64,000 bases of DNA, taken from positions 59,917 through 123,916 of the forward strand of contig JADLDI010000078.1 in NCBI GenBank assembly GCA_020846745.1, read 5' to 3'. How positions within the stretch are numbered: position 1 is the stretch's first letter; each line of letters opens with the position of its first letter. A program made the translations under genes and the position numbers. The notes beneath the pieces are model-generated. The model did not search any database, was not told where the DNA came from, and was given only the letters and a program-made list of their open reading frames with translations. Source of the stretch: Bryobacterales bacterium (GTDB taxonomy: Bacteria; Acidobacteriota; Terriglobia; Bryobacterales; Bryobacteraceae). Positions 17,292 through 25,596 of this stretch are shown one piece after another.

Positions 17292-17337
17292 GCAATCGTT
17301 TTGCTTGACAAGTCATTTAATCGATTTCATAATCGAT
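17271..17337. promoter_or_regulatory. three ATCGAT boxes, candidate operator of the GntR regulator
   Basis: The self-complementary hexamer ATCGAT occurs at 17271, 17320 and 17332. In extended form all three fit WATCGATT, the third on the reverse strand. The first is in the spacer of the minus-strand promoter, and the other two surround the spacer and -10 of the plus-strand promoter, so a bound protein could control both directions. Assignment to the local FCD regulator is an inference. Confidence 0.5.
17305..17333 (+). promoter_or_regulatory. sigma70-type promoter for the receptor operon
   Basis: A perfect TTGACA is followed after 17 bases by CATAAT (five of six). This is among the best-matching promoters in the window and lies 50 bases before the receptor start codon. 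It drives the receptor, propeller paralogue 2 and lyase genes, which abut or overlap. Confidence 0.75.
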
Positions 17338-17382
17338 AACCACCTGTTCTGCAGGTGCCCGTCACGTTGCGAGGTCTCCATC

Positions 17383-20300
17383 ATGTCGCTCGTTCCTTTT
17401 CTCCGCTTCCTCTTGGCTGCCTGCCTCTTCCTGCTGCCGCTCAACCTTTCCGCCCAAGACACCCGCGGCATGATCTTCGGCCGCGTCCTCGACTCCCAAG
17501 CTGCTCCCGTGATGCGAGCCGTGGTCGTCGTCACCAATACCGGCACCAACGTTGCCGCTACCCTGCAAACGAACGAGACCGGTTACTATGAGGCGAACCT
17601 GCTCGTCGCCGGCGCCTATGAGGTCACGGCCGAGGCGCAGGGCTTCAAGAAAGCTGTCCGCAGGGGGATCGTCCTGAATGTGTCGCAGCGAGTGCCGATC
17701 GACTTTACGCTCGAACTGGGCTCGGTCAGCGAGACCCTCACCGTTACCGAAGACGCCCCACTCATTGAAACCAATAGCGTCTCTGCGGGGCGCGTGGTGG
17801 ATAACCGCAGCTTGAACGAACTGCCGGTTGCCCGAAACAACCCAGTGCTGCTGGCGGCGTTCACGCCGGGAGTGCAGATACGCGGCGGTTACCGGACTAC
17901 CGCGCACCGGTCCGCTTCTATCGTCACCACCGTTCTGTTCACGCCCGGCAATGTCGGTGGGCGGAGCTTCACAGATTCCAGCAACGACTATCTGATGGAT
18001 GGCATGCCGAATGTCGGCTTCAACCGGCGCATCGCGTTCATGCCGCACACCGACGCCATTCAGGAATTCAAGGTAGAGACTTCGAACCTTGACCCGTCCG
18101 TCGGCTTCTCCTCCGGCATCAGCCTGTCTTTAATGACAAAAGCAGGCACCAACGACCTTCACGGCGTCACCACTTGGCAGCACATGCAGCAGCGCTGGAA
18201 CGCCACGCCGTTCTTCATCAAGCAGGCGTACTTCCGAAGCATCGCGCAGGCGGTTGCGGCCGGAAATAGCTCGCGAGCCGACGATTTGCGAGGACAGAAT
18301 CCGCAGGCGCCGGGCCGGACGAACGACTATTCGTTCAGCATTAGTGGACCCGTTGTTATTCCGAAGGTGGTCAACGGGCGCAACCGGCTGTTCTTCTTCT
18401 TCAACTACAACGGCACCAAGGAACGGCTGACCGAGACCACTTCGAACATCAACGTCACCGTACCTACGCTTCTAAACCGTGCGGGCAACTTCTCTGACCT
18501 GCTCGCGGTCGACTCAACCCGATACCAGATCTACGATCCGCTGACGGTTGCCCGTGACCCATCCCGCCCCAGTAACTACATTCGCCAGCCGTTTGCGGGT
18601 AACATCGTCCCTTCCAGCCGCTTTATTAATCCGATGCAGCAGCGTTACGATTCGCTGCTGCCCACGCCGAACAACAATCCGACCAATTCCCGGCAGGAGC
18701 CGCTGAATAACTACATTGCGACCGCCATGCCCTGGCAGTTCAACTTTGTCGCCCTTAGCAGCCGCATCGACTATCAGTGGTCCGAGAAGCACCGCTTCTT
18801 CGGCCGGTGGAATTATCACAACTATAAAGAGGACCGCTCCGACTGGACTTACACCACACTGCCCGGCCTGCATAGTGCCGATCTCGAACGCGGCACTCGC
18901 GCGGCCATGGTCGACTGGGTCTTTACACCGACCGCGGCGACATTCTTCGACGTCGCGGTCTCCATCAACCAGTCCAAAGAAGGACAAGCCGGCGTGGTGC
19001 CGAAGCAGTTCACTGCTGTCGACGCCGGCTTACCCGCCTACCTTGCCAGCAAAGCCGGGGGCGAGGGTCACCTTCCGATCGTCAACCCCGCGGGATATCG
19101 AACCATCAGTCGAGGTTTCACAACCATCGGCAAGTCCACCCTTTGGGGTACACGCATTAGCGCGTCGCATGTCCGCGGCAGCCATACGATCCGGGGTGGC
19201 TTCGACATGCGCCAATATTTCCGCACGGGTGGTGGCGGTGGCGCTACGTCAGGCACGTTTACGTTCAATAATCTCTTTACGCGGCGAAACGACGATACAC
19301 TTACCCCGGCCGGAGATATTGGCCACAGTTGGGCATCTTTTCTGTTGGGCTTACCTTCTGTCCTGCAGGCTGAAACCAACGACAGCTTTGCCGTGCAAAC
19401 TCCCGCCTTCGCCTGGCACGTCCAGGACACCTGGCGTTTGTCGCCTCGCCTCACGCTCATGCTCGGCATGCGCTTCGAATATGAGGGCGGCCTGACCGAA
19501 CGGTACAATCGGGCTCTCGCCGACTTCGATCCTACGCTCACCCTTCCTATCTCGGCTGCGGCCAAGGCCGCTTATGCCGCCAATCCCGTTACTGAACTGG
19601 CGGCGGCGAATTTCAATGTTGCCGGCGGGACGGTTTACGCGGGACAGACCCCCGGCGGCCGTAACATCTGGCAAGGCGAATTGATGTATCTTCCCCGCAT
19701 TGGAGCCGCTTACCAATTGAACGCCCGGACGGTTTTTCGCGCCGGGTACGGTATCTTCTACGATTCCCTGAATGCCAGCTATCTCACGCCTAACCAGTTC
19801 GGATTTAGCCGGGTTACTTCCACCAACTTGACCAACGATTTCGGCGCAACGTGGCTCACGGGCAATCCGGCGGCCGGCGTGTCACCACTCCGTGATCCGT
19901 TCCCCGTGCGGGCCGACGGCACCCGGTTCGACGCTCCAGTCCGCGATGCTTTAGGCGGTATGGCTTTTGCCGGGCGTGCTTTCGCTTACACCAGCTACGG
20001 GATGCGGCGCGCGCGCAATCAGCGTTGGCGTGTGGGTGTTCAGCGCCAGCTTAGTTCGAAGGATCTGATCGAAGCCGCCTATGTCGGCAGCTTTGCCGAC
20101 CGTGTCTATGTCGCCCGCAATAACAATCCTCTACCGCAGCAGTTCTGGGCCACCGGTATGGTGCGTAACGACGCTATTACGACCAGCATGAATCAGAACG
20201 TCACCAATCCCTTCCGGCTCGCCAACTTCGCTTCGCTGGCCACCAGCGCTCCCGCCATTTATCAGCAGATGAGCACGCTTTCGTTCTTTACTGCGGCCAC

Positions 20301-21057
20301 GATCCAGAAAAACCAGCTCCTGCGGCCGTTCCCGCAAATGGCTGGTGTTACCGATAGCTTCTCTCCGGTGGGCAATGTGTGGGCGCACTCTCTCGAACTG
20401 ACTTACACGCGCCGCTTCTCACGCGGCATAAACTTTAATGCCGGCTACACGCGCCTTAAGGCGGATACGGCCGACATCTTCGTCAACGAGTTCGACACCA
20501 GCCCCACGCGCCGCCCTTCCGCCTATGGCTCTCCGCACCGGTTCACCGCCACTACCGTCGTCGACCTGCCCTTCGGCAAAGGCCGGCCATTCCTGAGCCA
20601 TGGGTGGCTTTCGAAGCTCGCCGGCGGCTTCCAGGTTGGTATCACTTACGAATACCAAACCGGACTGCCGGTCGACTTCCCGAACCTTTTCTATTACGGC
20701 GCCAACCTCGACGACATCGCCAACGGGCCCCACACCATCGGCCAGTGGTTCAACACCGACAACTTCGAACGCGCTGCCGCCCGCGCGCCCGGCGCCTATC
20801 ATGCTCGTGTATTCCCTACCCGTCTCAATAGCGTTCGAGGACCTTCTATGAACGATTGGAACGCCAACGCTCAACGCGAGTTCGCCTTTACCGAGCGCTT
20901 CCGCCTCCAACTCCGCTTCGACGCCCTCAATATCATGAACCACACCATCTTCTCCCAGCCAGACTCCAATCCCGTGCTCGGCACCTTCGGCAGCATCACG
21001 TCCACCACTGAGGCGCCCAACCGCTACATGCAGTTCCAGGCGCGGCTGAGATTCTAA
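17383..21057 (+). CDS. TonB-dependent outer-membrane receptor, Oar-like
   Basis: The chosen ATG gives a clear signal peptide, MSLVPFLRFLLAACLFLLPL then NLSAQ. The next 80 residues form a carboxypeptidase-regulatory-like domain (GMIFGRVLDSQAAPVMRAVVVV, YYEANLLVAGAYEVTAEAQGF). Then come a plug domain (LNELPVARNNPVLLAAFTPGVQ, SNDYLMDGMPNV) and a long beta barrel ending QFQARLRF. At 1224 residues it is a typical acidobacterial receptor, which replaces the SusC/SusD pair of Bacteroidota. It is the first gene of a plus-strand unit; the next start codon follows its stop without a gap. The imported substrate is probably an oligosaccharide, judged from the enzymes around it. Confidence 0.92.
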   Translation: MSLVPFLRFLLAACLFLLPLNLSAQDTRGMIFGRVLDSQAAPVMRAVVVVTNTGTNVAATLQTNETGYYEANLLVAGAYEVTAEAQGFKKAVRRGIVLNVSQRVPIDFTLELGSVSETLTVTEDAPLIETNSVSAGRVVDNRSLNELPVARNNPVLLAAFTPGVQIRGGYRTTAHRSASIVTTVLFTPGNVGGRSFTDSSNDYLMDGMPNVGFNRRIAFMPHTDAIQEFKVETSNLDPSVGFSSGISLSLMTKAGTNDLHGVTTWQHMQQRWNATPFFIKQAYFRSIAQAVAAGNSSRADDLRGQNPQAPGRTNDYSFSISGPVVIPKVVNGRNRLFFFFNYNGTKERLTETTSNINVTVPTLLNRAGNFSDLLAVDSTRYQIYDPLTVARDPSRPSNYIRQPFAGNIVPSSRFINPMQQRYDSLLPTPNNNPTNSRQEPLNNYIATAMPWQFNFVALSSRIDYQWSEKHRFFGRWNYHNYKEDRSDWTYTTLPGLHSADLERGTRAAMVDWVFTPTAATFFDVAVSINQSKEGQAGVVPKQFTAVDAGLPAYLASKAGGEGHLPIVNPAGYRTISRGFTTIGKSTLWGTRISASHVRGSHTIRGGFDMRQYFRTGGGGGATSGTFTFNNLFTRRNDDTLTPAGDIGHSWASFLLGLPSVLQAETNDSFAVQTPAFAWHVQDTWRLSPRLTLMLGMRFEYEGGLTERYNRALADFDPTLTLPISAAAKAAYAANPVTELAAANFNVAGGTVYAGQTPGGRNIWQGELMYLPRIGAAYQLNARTVFRAGYGIFYDSLNASYLTPNQFGFSRVTSTNLTNDFGATWLTGNPAAGVSPLRDPFPVRADGTRFDAPVRDALGGMAFAGRAFAYTSYGMRRARNQRWRVGVQRQLSSKDLIEAAYVGSFADRVYVARNNNPLPQQFWATGMVRNDAITTSMNQNVTNPFRLANFASLATSAPAIYQQMSTLSFFTAATIQKNQLLRPFPQMAGVTDSFSPVGNVWAHSLELTYTRRFSRGINFNAGYTRLKADTADIFVNEFDTSPTRRPSAYGSPHRFTATTVVDLPFGKGRPFLSHGWLSKLAGGFQVGITYEYQTGLPVDFPNLFYYGANLDDIANGPHTIGQWFNTDNFERAAARAPGAYHARVFPTRLNSVRGPSMNDWNANAQREFAFTERFRLQLRFDALNIMNHTIFSQPDSNPVLGTFGSITSTTEAPNRYMQFQARLRF

Positions 21058-22446
21058 ATGCAAATCGATCGCCGTCACCTGCTCGCCTCGCTCGCTTCGC
21101 CTCTGCTGGGCTCCAAACAGATGGCGCCGTCCGCTACGCGGCTGTTTCTCGATTCTCACGTCGTCGACCGTGTCCAACGCGCTTCGCTCCGCGTTGGCGT
21201 GGTCACGAAGGATTCGCGCAACCCCCTCTTCGTCGAGGATCGTCCGTGGGAGGCTCGCTACGACAACGTCTATGCCAACGTCATTCGCGACCGATCCGAT
21301 GACCTTTACAAGTGCTGGTACAGCCCGTTTATCGTCGACCCTTCGGTCCGCGACACCCCGCGCTCCGAACGGAGCCGCATCCCCTACAAGCCAGGCCGGC
21401 AGCGCGAGATGGGCGTCTGCTATGCCACGTCCAAAGACGGTTTGAGTTGGGAAAAGCCCGCACTGGGTTTAATCGATTTCGACGGGTCCACTCAAAACAA
21501 CCTCGTCATCCGCGGTCCTCATGGCGCTGGTGTTTTCCGTGATGAACACGACGCCGATCCTGCACGCCGCTACAAAATGCTGCTGCAAGGGCGCCGCACG
21601 TCCGGCTCGTTCTCGCCGGACGGTCTCCATTGGACCTCTCCGGTCGAGTTCCCGTCCATCGCCGCTATCGGCGATACGCACAACAACGCGCTCTATTCCA
21701 AGCGGCTGGGCCGTTATGTCGGTATCACTCGCCTGTGGGACCGCTCGGTCCGCCAGCGCTTGGTTGGCCGAACGGAGAGTGTCGACTTCAATACGTGGAC
21801 TCCCGCTACTGAAATCCTTCGCGCCGAATCCGGCCATCCCGAAAACCAGACCTATGCGATGCCGATCTTTGAGTATCGCGATCTGTTTCTGGGCTTGCTG
21901 ATCATCTTCCACACGCCTTCCGATACCGTCCATTGCGAACTCGCCTGGAGCGCCGACTCCAACACCTGGAATCGTGTTGAGCCGGGGACGCCGCTGATAC
22001 CCAAAGGTCCCGCCGGTTCCCCCGATTCGGGCTGCGTTTATGCCGCCGCCACTCCCGTTGTGCTCGACAACGAAATCCGCCTCTACTACGGCGCAAGCAA
22101 CGGTCCGCATACCGGCTGGCGCGACGGCTCATTATGCCTCGCCCGCATGCGCCCGGATGGCTTTGCCTGCCTCGAATCCAACGGCTCCGAGTCTGCTGAA
22201 ATCGTCACGCGCCCGGTAAGGATCAACGGCGACCTCCGCCTCAACGTCGACGCAAGCCGCGGTCAGGTTCGCGTGGGCATTCTCGATGCGCAGGGATTCT
22301 CGGTCGACACCGCCGTACCCATCACGGCCGATTCCATCGACCATGTCTGCCGGTGGCGAAAAGCCGACCTTCGGAAGCTTCGCGGCCGCGAGGTACGCTT
22401 GGTGATTGAACTGCGATCTTCTCGCGTCTACAGCTTCTCCACATGA
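21058..22446 (+). CDS. secreted glycosidase-like beta-propeller protein (paralogue 2)
   Basis: The start ATG directly follows the receptor TAA. The N-terminus DRRHLLASLASPLLGS looks like a twin-arginine signal. The architecture mirrors paralogue 1: an opening TRLFLDSHVVDRVQRASLRVG, blades with DLYKCWYSPFIVD, CYATSKDGLSWEKPALGLID and FSPDGLHWTSPVEFP, and a C-terminal beta-sandwich (TRPVRINGDLRLNVDASRGQVRVGI, RVYSFST). At 462 residues it is shorter than paralogue 1. Two such enzymes with different export signals flanking one receptor suggest two steps in breaking down a single glycan. I cannot name the reaction. Confidence 0.72.
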   Translation: MQIDRRHLLASLASPLLGSKQMAPSATRLFLDSHVVDRVQRASLRVGVVTKDSRNPLFVEDRPWEARYDNVYANVIRDRSDDLYKCWYSPFIVDPSVRDTPRSERSRIPYKPGRQREMGVCYATSKDGLSWEKPALGLIDFDGSTQNNLVIRGPHGAGVFRDEHDADPARRYKMLLQGRRTSGSFSPDGLHWTSPVEFPSIAAIGDTHNNALYSKRLGRYVGITRLWDRSVRQRLVGRTESVDFNTWTPATEILRAESGHPENQTYAMPIFEYRDLFLGLLIIFHTPSDTVHCELAWSADSNTWNRVEPGTPLIPKGPAGSPDSGCVYAAATPVVLDNEIRLYYGASNGPHTGWRDGSLCLARMRPDGFACLESNGSESAEIVTRPVRINGDLRLNVDASRGQVRVGILDAQGFSVDTAVPITADSIDHVCRWRKADLRKLRGREVRLVIELRSSRVYSFST

Positions 22447-23327
22447 CACCTTCACTCTCCGGTATCTTTCCCGCCTTACTCACACCGCTTACCTCAGCAG
22501 GCACGCTTAACCACGACGCACTCGCCCAACTCCTCGGCAGTATCTACGCGGCACAATGTCAAGGCGTTTATGTGGCCGGCAGCACCGGTGAAGGACTGTT
22601 GCTCCCGCTGGAACTCCGCGAAGAATTGACCGCCGCCGTCGTGCGCCTCTCCCCGCCAGACCGTACGGTGATTGTCCACACCGGCGCCGCTTCCACCGCC
22701 GCCGCCGTTCGCCTGACCCGCCACGCCGCCGACACTGGCGCAAAGGCCGTCTCAAGCATTGGACCCGTTGGATCGTTTTCGTTTGAGGAAGTCCACGGTT
22801 ATTACACACAGCTTGCGCAGGCCACCAGCCTTCCGCTGTTACTCTACTTTTTTCCCGCTGCCTCCCCCGCCGTGTCCACCTTTGCCCACATCGAACGTCT
22901 CTGTGAGATCCCAGGCGTCGCGGGCGTGAAGTTCACCAGCTTCGACCTGTACACACTGTCGCGCGCTAAGGGGCTCGGCAAGCTGGTCTTCAATGGCCAC
23001 GACGAAGTACTGGCGGCCGGCCTGCTGATGGGTGCAGATGGCGGCATCGGCAGCTTTTATAACATCGAACCCGGGTTGTTTGTTGCACTCTATGCTGCCG
23101 CTTGCTCCGGCGATTGGACCGAGGCCCGCCGCCTCCAGGGCCGCATCAACTTACTCATCACCATCGTTCTGCAGTTCCCGCTTTTCTCGGCGCTTAAGCG
23201 CATTCTCAGCTGGCGCGGTATCGATTGCGGCGAGTGCGTGGCCCCGCGCCGCATGCTGTCCGAAGCGGAGGAGGAGCGTCTGCGCACGAGTCTGACTGCA
23301 GCGGGTTTCCGCGTTACACCCGAATAG
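22443..23327 (+). CDS. nanA: N-acetylneuraminate lyase-like class I aldolase (DapA family)
   Basis: The 294-residue TIM barrel carries the family GSTGEG motif at residues 46-51, the active-site Tyr at 135 (LLLYFFPAAS) and the Schiff-base Lys at 163 (AGVKFTSFDLYTLSR). The late segment FNGHDEVLAAGLLMGADGGIGSFYNI closely matches the corresponding segment of sialic acid lyases and is less like dihydrodipicolinate synthases. Lyases of this type split N-acetylneuraminate into N-acetylmannosamine and pyruvate in the cytoplasm. The start overlaps the previous stop by ATGA. A related 2-keto-3-deoxy sugar acid aldolase remains possible because the YFFPAAS stretch differs from the usual YNIPALSG. Confidence 0.78.
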   Translation: MTPSLSGIFPALLTPLTSAGTLNHDALAQLLGSIYAAQCQGVYVAGSTGEGLLLPLELREELTAAVVRLSPPDRTVIVHTGAASTAAAVRLTRHAADTGAKAVSSIGPVGSFSFEEVHGYYTQLAQATSLPLLLYFFPAASPAVSTFAHIERLCEIPGVAGVKFTSFDLYTLSRAKGLGKLVFNGHDEVLAAGLLMGADGGIGSFYNIEPGLFVALYAAACSGDWTEARRLQGRINLLITIVLQFPLFSALKRILSWRGIDCGECVAPRRMLSEAEEERLRTSLTAAGFRVTPE

Positions 23328-23400
23328 CCAGTTAGTGTTCCTGCAGTGTTCATATTGCCAACGGCTCGGGAACTGCATATCCTGATCGGGGAGTTTCTTC

Positions 23401-25488
23401 ATGCGCGCGATATGGTCGGCATTGGTGGTGACCTTGTTCGTTTGGCTGATACCGCTGTCTCCACCGCTAACCGGCGCCGTTCCTGTGGCGCTGTCCCGTG
23501 AAGAGGCGAGTCACTGGGAAAGATGGCTGTTGCCGTTGCCCCACGAGGTACGCCTAGATCGCAAAATCGTGGCGCCTCGGGGACGAATCGCGATAAACCT
23601 CCGCCCGGGCGCCGGGCCGGTGGAGCAGCAGGCCGCGCAAGAGTTGACCGAGTTGGTTGGCGCCACCCAAGGCGACCCGCTGGTCACGATTTTCGTAGGA
23701 ATTCAGGAACCTTCGTGGCGTCAGGGTGCGCTGACCGATACACGCCGCAAACGCCTGGGGAGCCTGCCAAACCGCGATCAGGCGTATGTGATCGTTCCCG
23801 CAAGTGATTCCGCGTTGTTGTTGACTGCAAATAATGGCAAGGGCGTCTATTATGCCGCCCGTACGTTATGTCAGCTCTTGGAACGCTCGGTTAAACTGGC
23901 GAGCGTCGAAGTGCCCTTGGCCGACATAACCGACTGGCCGGACGTTGAAGAGCGGGGCCTGTGGAACTTTCCCGATGCGGCACAGTGGGTGCCGTTCATG
24001 GCCTCTTTGAAACTGAATTACGGCAAGATGGCCAACACACAGTTGAAGCCGGTGGAGCGCGGCAAGCGGAACGGCGTCGTGATCGAGAATGCTTTGTACG
24101 AACTGGCGCGCCGCAAGGCGATGCAGTACATGCCTTACCTGGTTCACATGAATTTCCTCGATTCGAGCGGACTGTTTCGTGCGTACCCGGAACTCGCCGG
24201 GCGTGGCGATCAGGCGCTCGCGGGCCGTTACTTCGCCCACAAGCGAGGCAGCCAGCATCGCGTGCCGTTCGCGGGCCACCCCGAGTTTCAGCGGATCGTC
24301 CAGGAGTGGCTGGAAGATTTTGCCGTGCAGGGCGTGGATGAGGTAAGTTGCTGGCTTTCGGAGCGGCCGGCCGAGGACCAGCGGCCGGAGACGACCGCGG
24401 TGGGACAGTTTGTACTGGAAGGCCGCGCAATTGTGAATGCGTGGCGGGAGGTTCGAAAGCGCCATCCGCAGTTCCGCATCCGGCTGTTTCTATCCACTGT
24501 AACCACCGAGCGTGATTACCGCGTGCTGGCGGAAGCACCGCCTGAGGTACGCATTGAGCGCGCCTGTGCCACAGCCCTCGAACGTGTCACGCACTTACCA
24601 CGCGACCTCTTCCGCTACCCCTTGCTCGATCAATACGCGGCGGAGGGCCGCTGGATCGCGAGTTACGATGTTCCGCTTGCCGCTAACGCTCGTGTCGATA
24701 CTCCGGAATACAAGTTGCCGCAGACCTCAGTCCATCGCGTGCGTGACTATGTCGCGCAACTGGCCGATCGACGCTATCGGGGCGCCTATGGGATGCTCGC
24801 CTGGGCCAAGAAGGCGCGGGAAACCTATGGATTCAGTACTGCGGCACTGGCTGAGTACGGCTGGAACCTGAACGGACGCAGTACGCGCGACTTTGCCGTC
24901 GCGTGGGCTACCCGAAACGGTATGGAGAATCCCGAGGCGTTCGGGGATTGGTCGGAGATCATGGGTCCGGTGGAATTCGATGTCTACGACTCCGACTTCC
25001 CGATCGCCTATTCGTGGGGTAAGTTTATTGCGTTGGTTCGCGAACGGCGCCGCCCTTACTTGGGCGAGGGCTTTTTCCGCTACTACACGAGCGCCCGGGA
25101 TTTCGCGAACAAGATCGCCGCCTGTGACCGTGCTCTGGCGATCGCCGAGCGTTTTCGCGACCCCTACTTTGCCGATGAAACGAGAATTGTCCGATCGTAT
25201 GTGCGCTTGGCGCAGACCTTGTACGAACTGGCTGAACAGGTATCCACCGATCCTCTGGAGACGTCAGCGAGCCAGGAGAAGCTACGGACGTCCCTGCGCG
25301 GGCTGGAATCGGCCGGCCGAGAAAACGTCTCAGCCATTCGTCTGTGGCGCAACCACCTCGGGCCGGCGGATTGGGATGCGTCCTCCAACATGGATTCGTC
25401 GGTACAACGGGTTCTCGATGCCATTAAGGGAACCGAAACGACAGTCTTTGAGATCAAAGACTTCTTAGAAGGCCGGTACTTCTATTAA
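23401..25488 (+). CDS. secreted GH20-like (zincin-like N-domain) enzyme, unassigned
   Basis: After a signal peptide (IWSALVVTLFVWLIPLSPPL), residues about 50-170 look like the zincin-like N-terminal domain of GH20, GH67 and related enzymes (VEQQAAQELTELVGA, YVIVPASDSALLLTANNGKGVYYAARTL). The segment DITDWPDVEERGLWNFPDAAQW is where the TIM barrel of GH20 enzymes begins. The canonical HxGGDE motif is not present; VQGVDEVSCWLSERP is the nearest acidic segment. The C-terminal 200 residues are helical. At 695 residues it may release terminal amino sugars, but this is inference. Expression is probably with the upstream lyase, from which it is separated by 73 bases. Confidence 0.6.
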   Translation: MRAIWSALVVTLFVWLIPLSPPLTGAVPVALSREEASHWERWLLPLPHEVRLDRKIVAPRGRIAINLRPGAGPVEQQAAQELTELVGATQGDPLVTIFVGIQEPSWRQGALTDTRRKRLGSLPNRDQAYVIVPASDSALLLTANNGKGVYYAARTLCQLLERSVKLASVEVPLADITDWPDVEERGLWNFPDAAQWVPFMASLKLNYGKMANTQLKPVERGKRNGVVIENALYELARRKAMQYMPYLVHMNFLDSSGLFRAYPELAGRGDQALAGRYFAHKRGSQHRVPFAGHPEFQRIVQEWLEDFAVQGVDEVSCWLSERPAEDQRPETTAVGQFVLEGRAIVNAWREVRKRHPQFRIRLFLSTVTTERDYRVLAEAPPEVRIERACATALERVTHLPRDLFRYPLLDQYAAEGRWIASYDVPLAANARVDTPEYKLPQTSVHRVRDYVAQLADRRYRGAYGMLAWAKKARETYGFSTAALAEYGWNLNGRSTRDFAVAWATRNGMENPEAFGDWSEIMGPVEFDVYDSDFPIAYSWGKFIALVRERRRPYLGEGFFRYYTSARDFANKIAACDRALAIAERFRDPYFADETRIVRSYVRLAQTLYELAEQVSTDPLETSASQEKLRTSLRGLESAGRENVSAIRLWRNHLGPADWDASSNMDSSVQRVLDAIKGTETTVFEIKDFLEGRYFY

Positions 25489-25596
25489 CAGATCGCCTGT
25501 TCGGCGCGGTACTCATCGCCGGGCTTCATCGATCCTCACCTGAACGCTTAGCTCCTGTACTTCGATACAATCCTACTAGCTCAACTCACGCGTGCT

